DNA of 50,582 bases from an uncultured Clostridium sp. (GTDB taxonomy: Bacteria > Bacillota > Clostridia > TANB77 > CAG-508), in assembly GCA_902492105.1 (NCBI GenBank), contig CABUKD010000009.1:1-50582 (forward strand), in the 5' to 3' direction. Shown here one piece after another: positions 43,105 to 50,582 of the stretch (positions are counted from its first letter, which is position 1; the number at the start of each line of letters is the position of its first letter). The notes under the pieces were generated by a model that made no database searches, was not told the DNA's origin, and was given only the letters and a program-made list of their open reading frames with translations. Made by a program: the position numbers and the translations under genes.

Positions 43105-44406
43105 ATGAAAAATATAAAAATAGTAATTAGTGGAACAGGTTATGTTGGATTAGTTTCTGGAGTGTGTTTTGCAGAGAAAGGATATAATGTTACATGTGTA
43201 GATGTTGATGAAGAAAAAATAAAAAAGTTATCAAATGGAATATCAACAATTTACGAAGAAGGATTAGAAGAATTGCTTAAAAAGAACATTCGAAAAGAAA
43301 ATTTACATTTTACTGTAAATTATAAAGAGGCCTATAAAGATGCCGATGTGATATTTATTGATGTTGGAACTCCAGAAGGAGAGGGAGGAATAGCTGATTT
43401 GTCTTATGTTGAAATTGTTTCAAAGCAAATAGCGGAAACAGTTGAAAGAGATTGCTTAATTGTTGTAAAATCTACTGTACCTATAGGAACCAATGACAAA
43501 ATAGAAACGATTATTAAAGAAAGTTTAGTAAATAAAGTTAAAGTAGAGGTTGCTAGTAATCCAGAATTCTTATCACAAGGAAATGCAGTAAGAGATACGC
43601 TTAAAGCGAAGAGAATTGTAATTGGTACAAATAATAAAGAAGCAGAATATCTTTTAAAAAAAATATATGAACCATTTAATCTACCTATTGTTTCTGTTAG
43701 TAGAAGAAGCGCAGAAATGATTAAATATGCTTGTAATAATTTTTTGGCATTGAAAATATCTTATATCAATGATATTGCAAATTTATGTGAATTAGTAGGA
43801 GCGGATATAAATGAAGTAGCAAATGGTATGAGTTATGATAATAGGATAGGACCTGATTTTTTACAAGCTGGAATAGGATATGGAGGAAGTTGTTTTCCAA
43901 AAGATACAAAAGCATTATTGTATCTAGCTAAACAAAATAATTATGAATTAAGAACGATACAAGCTGCTATAGAAATTAATGAAGAACAAAAGATAAAATT
44001 ATACAAAAAATCCTGTGAAAGATTAAAAACTTTCACAAGGATAAAAGTAGCAATTTTAGGTGTAGCTTTTAAAGCAGAAACAGATGACTTAAGAGAAGCC
44101 CCTTCTTTAATAAATATAGATTTATTATTAGAACGTGGTGCAAATATTTATGCATATGATCCTGTAGCACTTGAAAATCTAAAAAGACAATATTCTACAA
44201 AAATACATTATGCAACCAGTATAGAAGAAGCAATTAAAGATGCTAATGTGTGTTTTATATTTACTGAATGGAAACAAATAAAGGAGTTCAGAATTAGCAA
44301 ATATAAAGAATTAATGAAAGATCCTATTATTTATGATGGAAGAAATATATATGATACAAGCGAAATGAAAAGAAATAAAATAGAATATTATTCTATAGGA
44401 AGATAA
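43105..44406 (+). CDS. UDP-glucose 6-dehydrogenase
   Basis: This 433-residue enzyme oxidises UDP-glucose to UDP-glucuronate with two NAD+. The Rossmann motif GTGYVGLVSGVCFAEKGYNV opens the protein, the catalytic Cys is in GIGYGGSCFPKDTK (about residue 262), and the C-terminal half has VAILGVAFKAETDDLREAPS. I start at ATG 43105, 6 bases after AAGGAG, instead of the GTG at 43102. It heads the cluster; UDP-glucuronate is the sugar donor needed for cytosylglucuronic acid. A role in capsule synthesis is the alternative, though no capsule genes are seen. Confidence 0.93.
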   Translation: MKNIKIVISGTGYVGLVSGVCFAEKGYNVTCVDVDEEKIKKLSNGISTIYEEGLEELLKKNIRKENLHFTVNYKEAYKDADVIFIDVGTPEGEGGIADLSYVEIVSKQIAETVERDCLIVVKSTVPIGTNDKIETIIKESLVNKVKVEVASNPEFLSQGNAVRDTLKAKRIVIGTNNKEAEYLLKKIYEPFNLPIVSVSRRSAEMIKYACNNFLALKISYINDIANLCELVGADINEVANGMSYDNRIGPDFLQAGIGYGGSCFPKDTKALLYLAKQNNYELRTIQAAIEINEEQKIKLYKKSCERLKTFTRIKVAILGVAFKAETDDLREAPSLINIDLLLERGANIYAYDPVALENLKRQYSTKIHYATSIEEAIKDANVCFIFTEWKQIKEFRISKYKELMKDPIIYDGRNIYDTSEMKRNKIEYYSIGR

Positions 44407-44460
44407 AATAAAAAAGAAGAATAACTAAATAGTTCAATAAGTTTACAAATTGATGATATA

Positions 44461-44490
44461 TTGACAAAATACTAAAAAAAATTGTATAAT
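44461..44490 (+). promoter_or_regulatory. Promoter of the biosynthetic operon
   Basis: TTGACA (44461-44466), an 18-bp spacer and TATAAT (44485-44490) are perfect hexamers. The following genes are packed closely through at least 50530. Confidence 0.85.
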
Positions 44491-44558
44491 TATGGTAACT
44501 TGATACTTTGAAAATTATACTATTATCAAAAAATGATACAAATAGGAGTAAGAAAAAT

Positions 44559-44879
44559 ATGTGTAAACTTCACCATGTTGCTATTGCAACAATAGATTAT
44601 GAGGATTATAAAGAACTTTTTGCAAAATTAGGAATGACTATACAAAGAGAAGTGGGAGAAGCGCCAACAAGACAACTTTGGTTCAATGAAGGAATTCAAT
44701 TGAAAGAAGTTAGTTCTTTAGAGTATGGGACAAATGTAGATCACATTGCATTGGAAACAAAAAATATCGAAGAAACTATTAAAATAGCTTTATCAAATGG
44801 ATGTAAATTAGATTCACGTGGTAACAATTGGTTTATTCTTTCTAATGGAACTGAAATTGAATTAATGAAAGAATTGTAA
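44559..44879 (+). CDS. VOC superfamily protein
   Basis: This 106-residue protein (ATG 44559, AGGAG 10 bases upstream) looks like a vicinal oxygen chelate/glyoxalase-fold protein: LHHVAIATIDYEDYKELFAKL at the start, VDHIALETKNIEETIKIAL in the middle and GTEIELM at the end. The repeated beta-alpha-beta units, with His and Glu at expected metal positions, support this. In natural-product clusters VOC proteins are often isomerases, epimerases or resistance proteins that bind the product. The first frame from 44508 lacks a ribosome site. Confidence 0.7.
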   Translation: MCKLHHVAIATIDYEDYKELFAKLGMTIQREVGEAPTRQLWFNEGIQLKEVSSLEYGTNVDHIALETKNIEETIKIALSNGCKLDSRGNNWFILSNGTEIELMKEL

Positions 44880-44965
44880 AAGAAATCAGATTATAGAAAA
44901 AATATATATTATAATTTGTTATATAAGAAAAAGTATATGATAGAATTGTGCCAATAGGAGAAAAT

Positions 44966-45910
44966 ATGAAAATAGGAATTATAGGTATAGGATTTGCTGG
45001 TCAATTACATTCAAAAGTAATAGAAACGCTTGACTTGAATATTACATACTATATTTATGATGTTACATCAAATGCTGCACAGGAATTTGCAAAATCGCAT
45101 AAATGTCAAGCTGTTAACACTCTTGAAGAATTATATGAAAAGATAGATGCTGTTATTATAGCAACACCAACTTTTACACATTATAATTTAGTAATGGAAG
45201 CAATTCAAAAAGGAAAACATATTTTATGTGAGAAACCTATGTCGCTTCAATTATCAGAAGCAAAAGAAATGTTAGAAATGTCCAGAAAGAATAATAAAAT
45301 TTGTGCAATAGGTTTTAATTACCGTTTTTTTGACATAACAGAAATTTTAAAGAATCAAAATCAAATAGGTGAAATGTGCAATATAAAAATATTAATAAAA
45401 AGGCTTTTTAGAAATGATTGGCATAATAAAAACAATGGTGTTTTAGCAGATTTAGGAATTCACCTTATTGATTATATAACTTATTTGTGTAATCAAAGTA
45501 TAAATTTATCTACTTGTAAAGTAAGAAAAAAATATATAGAAGATTGGGATTATGATTCGAAAATATTAGGTAAAACAGAAAAAGGAATACCTTTTGAGTT
45601 AACTGCATCAAGGACAAAAAATCCAGAAGAAGTTCAATTTAATATTGAAATTGTAGGAACAAAAAGTACATTTCGATATGATTCAAGAAAAGAAACAACT
45701 TATGTAATAGAAAAAGACAACATTTCATATAAATATAATTTTGAAAAAGAACAAAAAACAGAAGATTTTTTCGATTTTACGGATTCAATATTGAGGCAAG
45801 ATGAGGCCTGGCTAAAAGCAATATCAAGTGAAAATGTAAAAAATATTGCTACATTTGAAGATGGCTTTAACGCACAAAAAGCACTTGAATTTTTTCTTTC
45901 AAAAAAATAA
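44966..45910 (+). CDS. Gfo/Idh/MocA family sugar oxidoreductase
   Basis: This 314-residue NAD(P)-dependent enzyme starts MKIGIIGIGFAGQLHSKVIE and has the family EKPMSLQLSEAKEM block (Lys in the EKP motif) and a GVLADLGIHLIDYITYL segment with the active-site Asp and His. Such enzymes oxidise a hydroxyl of a sugar or sugar-nucleotide to a ketone, often before an aminotransferase. I start at ATG 44966, 5 bases after AGGAG. A ketone on glucuronate in the product would fit 4-amino-sugar nucleosides; that is inference. Confidence 0.88.
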   Translation: MKIGIIGIGFAGQLHSKVIETLDLNITYYIYDVTSNAAQEFAKSHKCQAVNTLEELYEKIDAVIIATPTFTHYNLVMEAIQKGKHILCEKPMSLQLSEAKEMLEMSRKNNKICAIGFNYRFFDITEILKNQNQIGEMCNIKILIKRLFRNDWHNKNNGVLADLGIHLIDYITYLCNQSINLSTCKVRKKYIEDWDYDSKILGKTEKGIPFELTASRTKNPEEVQFNIEIVGTKSTFRYDSRKETTYVIEKDNISYKYNFEKEQKTEDFFDFTDSILRQDEAWLKAISSENVKNIATFEDGFNAQKALEFFLSKK

Positions 45911-45929
45911 TTATATTAGAGGAAGTTTT

Positions 45930-46376
45930 ATGAAAAAAATATTTATAGCATGTCCAATATCAAAAAATATAGATGGAAATAAATTTATTAATAATGATTT
46001 TAAAATTTTTATTGAAGAATTATACAAGCTTTGCCAAAAATATGCATCAAATGTTTTTCTTGCTTTACGAAGAGAAGAATATGGAAAAAAAATGATGAAA
46101 GATACTTGTACGGAACTTGATTTTGAAGAAATGAAAACAACTGATTTGGTGGTTGCAATTCCAGAGGATTCAAAAGGAACAGCGGTAGAACTTGGTTGGG
46201 CTAGTTGTATGAAAATAAAAATTTTACTTCTTCTTGATTGTAATCAAAGATATACACCTTTAATTTCAGGATTAAAAGATATTACAGATGTGGAAATTAT
46301 TTGGTATAATGGAAAGCTAAATAAAGATATTTTAACTAATGTAGATAATATGATTAAAAAAAAGAATGAAGAATAG
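45930..46376 (+). CDS. MilB/BlsM-like nucleotide N-glycosidase, copy 1
   Basis: This 148-residue protein belongs to the nucleoside 2-deoxyribosyltransferase fold. The particular features, RREEYG, LDFEEMKTTDLVVAIP and GTAVELGWAS with the catalytic Glu near 87, resemble MilB and BlsM, which hydrolyse (hydroxymethyl-)CMP to free cytosine in mildiomycin and blasticidin synthesis. Its own residues start KKIFIACPIS. It starts 19 bases after the oxidoreductase gene with AGAGGAAG upstream. A plain deoxyribosyltransferase is the alternative reading. Confidence 0.75.
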   Translation: MKKIFIACPISKNIDGNKFINNDFKIFIEELYKLCQKYASNVFLALRREEYGKKMMKDTCTELDFEEMKTTDLVVAIPEDSKGTAVELGWASCMKIKILLLLDCNQRYTPLISGLKDITDVEIIWYNGKLNKDILTNVDNMIKKKNEE

Positions 46377-46386
46377 AGGAGGTTAC

Positions 46387-46848
46387 ATGAATAAAATATT
46401 TATAGCATGTCCTTTTATTAAATTTATAAATGAAACAGATTTTATAAACAATGATTTTCGACAATTTACAGAAGATTTGTACGTTTTATGTTCTGAGTAT
46501 GCTTCAAAGGTGTTTCTTGCTTTAAAAAGAGAAGATTATGGAGCTAAACCACTTCAATATTATTCTTGTTCTATGGATTTAGATGAAGCAAAAAGTGCAA
46601 ATCTTGTCATTGCTATTCCAGATGATTCTATGGGAGTTGCAGTAGAACTTGGTTGGATGAGTGCTATGCAAAAACCAGTGATACTTGTATTAAATAAGAA
46701 TCAAACTTATACACCATTGGTTTATAATATTAATAAGATTACGCCAGGGAAAGTGATTTTTTATGAAAATGAAGAAAAAAATTCCTTGCCAGATATAAAA
46801 AAGGCATTGGAATATTATAAAAAGTTAATGGATGGGGATGGAAAATAA
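46387..46848 (+). CDS. MilB/BlsM-like nucleotide N-glycosidase, copy 2
   Basis: This 153-residue protein is a tandem paralogue of copy 1. Shared parts include NKIFIACPF, the LALKREDYG site (copy 1 has LALRREEYG), LDEAKSANLVIAIPDDS and VAVELGWMSAM with the catalytic Glu. The Arg-to-Lys change at the RRE site may alter phosphate or base specificity, so one copy may be a different hydrolase or a partner subunit. ATG 46387 follows GAGGAGG. It overlaps the radical SAM gene by 17 bases. Confidence 0.75.
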   Translation: MNKIFIACPFIKFINETDFINNDFRQFTEDLYVLCSEYASKVFLALKREDYGAKPLQYYSCSMDLDEAKSANLVIAIPDDSMGVAVELGWMSAMQKPVILVLNKNQTYTPLVYNINKITPGKVIFYENEEKNSLPDIKKALEYYKKLMDGDGK

Positions 46849-47776
46849 AGTGAACGATATAAAAGTTTTATATCTTCGAACAAATCAATATTGTAATGCT
46901 CACTGTTTTATGTGTGATTTTTGGAAAAATAGTAAGAGCGAGATTACAGAAGAACAGTTTGAAAATATATTGAATATGTCAAAAACTGTTGAAATGATTA
47001 GATTTACTGGAGGAGAACCACTTCTTTGTAAAAAATTACCGGAATATATTAAAGAATGTCATTCAAGAGGTATAAAAACTTCGATTATAACTAATGGACT
47101 AATTCTAGATGAAAAGCTAGATATATTAGTAAAAAATGGTTTAGACCAGATTGTTATTAGCGTTGATGGTAGCACATCTGAATTGCATGATACATTAAGA
47201 GGAACCAAAGGTCTATGGAGAAAAATTGATATGGTATTAGAACGTATTGAAAATGAGTATCCTTTGTTACATACACGAGTAAATACTGTTGTGAGTGAAG
47301 AAAATTTATCGGATATTGCTAATATTGCTAAATGGCTAGATAAACATAATGTAGAACAATGGTCTATTATTCCAATTAAATTAGATAATCATAAGTGGTC
47401 TGATAAAATAACGCTAGAAGATTTTAAACGAGAATACATTAATTTTCAAAAAACTATAGAAGATTGTAAAATACAATTGATGGGATATTCAGCAAATTGG
47501 GCAGGTCACATTGAAGAATTTTGGAAAGGAAAAAATTATATTAGACCGAAAGGAAAATGTCATATTACACATATGGTAGCTTTTTATGATCCGTTTACAA
47601 ACCACTTTTATCCATGTAATTGTATTCCTCATCGAAAATTGTCTTTTTGTACTAAACAAGAAGAAAAAGAATGGTATTTTGAACACGGACATGAATATTG
47701 TGAAGGATGTGAACCGTTGAATGCTTATTGTGCAGACTTCCCAGAGAAAATTGAGGAAAATATTTTTAATTTTTAG
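46832..47776 (+). CDS. Radical SAM enzyme resembling cytosylglucuronate decarboxylase (BlsE-like)
   Basis: This 314-residue enzyme has the [4Fe-4S]/SAM motif CNAHCFMC (Cys 21, 25, 28), then RFTGGEPLLCKKLPEYI and IITNGL. A later KCHITHM and CNCIPHRKLS segment, then clustered Cys (ENCEGC-like: EYCEGCEPL), recall the BlsE-type decarboxylases of blasticidin S synthesis as I remember them. Those convert cytosylglucuronate by C5 decarboxylation. SPASM peptide-modifying enzymes are the main alternative, but no precursor peptide gene is seen. It starts within the end of the preceding gene. Confidence 0.75.
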   Translation: MGMENKVNDIKVLYLRTNQYCNAHCFMCDFWKNSKSEITEEQFENILNMSKTVEMIRFTGGEPLLCKKLPEYIKECHSRGIKTSIITNGLILDEKLDILVKNGLDQIVISVDGSTSELHDTLRGTKGLWRKIDMVLERIENEYPLLHTRVNTVVSEENLSDIANIAKWLDKHNVEQWSIIPIKLDNHKWSDKITLEDFKREYINFQKTIEDCKIQLMGYSANWAGHIEEFWKGKNYIRPKGKCHITHMVAFYDPFTNHFYPCNCIPHRKLSFCTKQEEKEWYFEHGHEYCEGCEPLNAYCADFPEKIEENIFNF

Positions 47777-47784
47777 GTGATGTT

Positions 47785-48849
47785 ATGAAAGTATTAGCTT
47801 GTGCAGTTGGATTTGGGCTTGGACCTAGTGGCAAACTTTGTTCAATTGTTAATTATAATAACCAATATGAATGGTATGCTTGTGGAGATGAATTAGATTT
47901 ATCTATTTATAAGAAAAATCCATTTATAGATACTTGTTGGTCGAAAGATGAAAAAATCCTCGAAAGTTTTATAAAAAAATATGATATTAAATATGCTATT
48001 GATGTTCTAGATCAAGATTTAGCCCTATTTTTGAAAAAAATAGGGCTAAAAGTGATTTATATAGACAGTCTTCCTTTTATGTGGACAAAAGCAGATCTTA
48101 TTCCATATGAAGTAGATTATTATTGTGCACAAAAATATCCAGGTTATTCTATGAATCCAGCCCTAGAACCAATAAAAAATTTTGTATGGGTTAACCCTAT
48201 TACTTTAGGAAAAGTGTCAAAACAAACAAATGGAGGTATTGTTATAAATTTTGGAGGACTTCATTCACCTTTTGGAGAAGGAAAGGAATATTTTGAAATA
48301 GTAATGAAAGCCTTGCTTTCAGCTTTACCTAATAAAAATATTCATATCACAGGTGGAAAAAATGTTGTAAAATTGACAAAAAAATTGTTCCCAAAACTTC
48401 CATGTGCTACTTATACTCATGAAGATTTTCTAAAACTTGTGTCTAGTGCAGAGCTTTTTATTACTTCACCAGGATTAACAACAATATATGAGACTTGTGG
48501 AATGGATATAAAAACAATAATTATTCCACCACAAAATTTAAGTCAATTTTATAATATATTAATTGCTGAAAAAATATGTAAAAATGTAAAAATATTAGAA
48601 TGGAACTATACTAATTTAAGTTTGAAGCACCTAAAAAGCTTTAAAGACAGAACAGAGGAAGAAACGGTGAAATATATATATGAACAAATTAAAAATCTTT
48701 CTACTGATGAAAATTATATGACTAAATTTAAACAATATGTATTAAAAAAATTAAAAGATGATTTTATAGAGAATCAAGTTCAAAACTTTAATGAAAATGG
48801 CGTAATAGAAATATCTGAAATTTTATGTAAAATAATGAGGGAGAAGTGA
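47785..48849 (+). CDS. GT-B-like glycosyltransferase
   Basis: This 354-residue protein looks like a MurG/MGT-type glycosyltransferase: MKVLACAVGFGLGPSGKL at the start, GGIVINFGGLHSPFG in the middle (start of the C-terminal domain) and LFITSPGLTTIYETCGMD, the donor-nucleotide region. The last 60 residues are helical and basic. In this setting, a UDP-glucuronate to cytosine transfer, as in BlsD/MilC, would be consistent. It follows the radical SAM gene by 8 bases with AGGTGATG upstream. Confidence 0.72.
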   Translation: MKVLACAVGFGLGPSGKLCSIVNYNNQYEWYACGDELDLSIYKKNPFIDTCWSKDEKILESFIKKYDIKYAIDVLDQDLALFLKKIGLKVIYIDSLPFMWTKADLIPYEVDYYCAQKYPGYSMNPALEPIKNFVWVNPITLGKVSKQTNGGIVINFGGLHSPFGEGKEYFEIVMKALLSALPNKNIHITGGKNVVKLTKKLFPKLPCATYTHEDFLKLVSSAELFITSPGLTTIYETCGMDIKTIIIPPQNLSQFYNILIAEKICKNVKILEWNYTNLSLKHLKSFKDRTEEETVKYIYEQIKNLSTDENYMTKFKQYVLKKLKDDFIENQVQNFNENGVIEISEILCKIMREK

Positions 48850-48853
48850 TAAT

Positions 48854-50530
48854 ATGATAATTATGGGAATTAATTTCTTCTTTGAGCATACATCAGTATC
48901 TATAATTAAGAATGGAAAACTACTTTTTTCTGCGGAAGAAGAAAGATTTAGCGGTATCAAAGGAGGCAAGCGTTATAGTCCTTTTACAGTACAATTTCCG
49001 TATAAATCAATGTACGCAGCACTTGAGTATTTAAATATTAAAATAAGTGATGTAGATGCCATTGCACTTTCCTATGATAAATGGGAGCATTTTAAGGGAA
49101 TGTTTTCTAAGCGTTGGTCATATTATGATGATTACTATGCTCTTAGAGCACTTTTTCATACAAAACGTATTTTATCTAGCGACTATGAGATGTTTCAATA
49201 TATGTCAGATAGATTGACTTCATATGAATTGCAAAAAATACCAATTTTATCTTTTGACCATCATTTATCACATGCAGCTTCAGCATACTGTTATTCTGGT
49301 TTTGATGAAAGCCTCGTATTTGTGGCTGATTGTTGTGGAGAAAAAAGTTGTACTTCACTATATATAGGAACAAACAAAGGATTAAAAAAGATAGTTTCTT
49401 TTGATATACCAGATTCTTTAGGAATTTTCTATTCAGTAGTAACGAAACATCTTGGTTTTAATACTTTTCAAGATGAGTTCAAGGTAATGGGACTTGCTTC
49501 TTATGGAGAAGATACTTATAGAAAAGAATTTGAAAATATAATTACTTTTGATGCAAGAGGACACTATAAACTAAATGAAAAGAATATGTTTAATTTAAAA
49601 GCATTTTTAGGACCAGCTCGTAAAAAAGGTGAAGAAATTACTCAAAGACATAAAAACATTGCCAAGACATTACAAAGTATTTTAGAGGAGATACTTATCA
49701 ATTTATTTACTTATTATAGCAATAAAACGGGGCTTAAAAAACTTTGTATGGCTGGAGGAGTATCATTAAATTGTGTAGCTAATGGAAAAATTCATGATGC
49801 AGGAATTTTTGATAAAATATTTGTTCAACCAGCATCTAGTGATGCAGGAACTTCTATGGGAGCAGCAGCACTTGCATGGCATAAATATACAGGAAAGACT
49901 CAAGTCCAATTTGATAATATGTATCTTGGAACAGAATATTCAAATGATTTTATAGAAAAACAGATTAAATCTGCAAAATTAAATTATAATTACGTGTCAG
50001 ACAAAGAGTTGACTAAGTTAATTGCATCTAAAATAGCAGAAGGTAAAGTAGGAGGAATATTTAGAGGAAGAATGGAAGCTGGACCTCGTGCACTTGGAAA
50101 TAGAAGTGTAATTGCAAGTCCAGAAAATAGCGATATGCTTGAAAGAATTAATCACATAAAAGGAAGAGAAATGTTTAGACCAATTGCACCTATTGTAAAG
50201 GAAGAACGATTTGATGACTTCTTTGTTGGAGAAAAAAATCAATATATGTTGTTTACCTGTACAGTAAAACAAGATGCTAGAGATAAAATACCTGCTGTTA
50301 CACATGTGGATTATACTTCACGTGTTCAAACAATGACATCAAAGTCAAATCCATTTGTTTATGGGATTTTAGATGAATTTGAAAAATTAACAGAAATACC
50401 TGTTATTATTAATACTTCATTGAATTTTCGTGGAAAACCTATTGTAGAAAATCCAGTAGAAGCATTAGGAAACTTTTATTCATCTGGACTTGATTTTTTA
50501 GTAATTGGAAATTATTTTTTGGAGAAGTAG
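48854..50530 (+). CDS. O-carbamoyltransferase (NodU/CmcH/TobZ family)
   Basis: This 558-residue enzyme has the two-part layout of the family: an N-terminal Kae1-like domain with SFDHHLSHAASAYC (metal-binding His, about 133-146) and KVMGLASYGED, and a C-terminal YrdC-like domain with GRMEAGPRALGNRSVIA and NTSLNFRGKPIVENP. It carbamoylates hydroxyls using carbamoyl phosphate and ATP. It starts 4 bases after the glycosyltransferase gene. In this operon it probably decorates the nucleoside. The window ends 52 bases later with no further gene visible. Confidence 0.88.
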   Translation: MIIMGINFFFEHTSVSIIKNGKLLFSAEEERFSGIKGGKRYSPFTVQFPYKSMYAALEYLNIKISDVDAIALSYDKWEHFKGMFSKRWSYYDDYYALRALFHTKRILSSDYEMFQYMSDRLTSYELQKIPILSFDHHLSHAASAYCYSGFDESLVFVADCCGEKSCTSLYIGTNKGLKKIVSFDIPDSLGIFYSVVTKHLGFNTFQDEFKVMGLASYGEDTYRKEFENIITFDARGHYKLNEKNMFNLKAFLGPARKKGEEITQRHKNIAKTLQSILEEILINLFTYYSNKTGLKKLCMAGGVSLNCVANGKIHDAGIFDKIFVQPASSDAGTSMGAAALAWHKYTGKTQVQFDNMYLGTEYSNDFIEKQIKSAKLNYNYVSDKELTKLIASKIAEGKVGGIFRGRMEAGPRALGNRSVIASPENSDMLERINHIKGREMFRPIAPIVKEERFDDFFVGEKNQYMLFTCTVKQDARDKIPAVTHVDYTSRVQTMTSKSNPFVYGILDEFEKLTEIPVIINTSLNFRGKPIVENPVEALGNFYSSGLDFLVIGNYFLEK

Positions 50531-50582
50531 TTTGAAAGAAAAATTTATAAAAATAAAACCAAAATAATAGAAAAAGGGCATA

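Noticed and set aside
1..50582. CRISPR array or insertion sequence
   Set aside because: No series of regularly spaced repeats and no transposase gene was seen.

Overview
The window is AT-rich (clearly under about 35% GC by eye) chromosomal DNA from an endospore-forming member of the Clostridia. Evidence is the sporulation set (yabG, veg, a DUF3794/LysM coat-type protein, yunB, spoVAC-spoVAD-spoVAE), Firmicutes-style sigma-A promoters, strong Shine-Dalgarno sites, ribosomal-protein leaders and a CIRCE-controlled groESL. The species cannot be named from sequence alone.

Layout. 1-2170: a two-gene RloA/RloB (AbiL-like) ATPase plus Toprim-like defence pair placed against yabG. 2167-5991: sporulation block. 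5992-6225: a large intergenic inverted-repeat element. 6292-11530: acyltransferase, a frameshifted esterase, an unknown protein and a CoA-disulfide reductase/rhodanese fusion. 11672-14163: rplM-rpsI facing infC-rpmI-rplT, both with leader RNAs; infC uses an AUU start. 14202-16454: spoVA operon headed by a dodecin gene. 16618-23218: GH18 hydrolase, an unknown protein, greA, deoD, a candidate par-like type I toxin-antitoxin locus, and pyrG behind a leader terminator. 23306-25017: a RelB/YafQ module and decayed gene fragments. 25052-31875: groESL, mtaB (frameshifted), a minimal alaS, a HIT gene and a sortase.

32143-42514 is an integrative mobilizable element of about 10.4 kb (tyrosine integrase, Xis, MobV relaxase, HEPN/MNT pair, heterodimeric ABC exporter). 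It has split a tRNA-Gln(UUG) gene in the anticodon arm, between 12-bp core repeats, and it carries a complete, different tRNA-Gln(UUG) gene with its own promoter just inside its left end.

43105-50530, running off the right edge, is a tightly packed gene set: UDP-glucose 6-dehydrogenase, a VOC protein, a Gfo/Idh/MocA oxidoreductase, two MilB/BlsM-like nucleotide N-glycosidases, a radical SAM enzyme resembling cytosylglucuronate decarboxylase, a GT-B-like glycosyltransferase and an O-carbamoyltransferase. Together these suggest a cytosylglucuronic-acid type nucleoside natural product pathway of the blasticidin/mildiomycin/gougerotin logic, in a clostridium.

Five genes (yabG, the esterase, yafQ, mtaB, the integrase) are each broken by what looks like one extra base. 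All five shifts have the same sign, so base-level sequence errors should be excluded before any is treated as a pseudogene.
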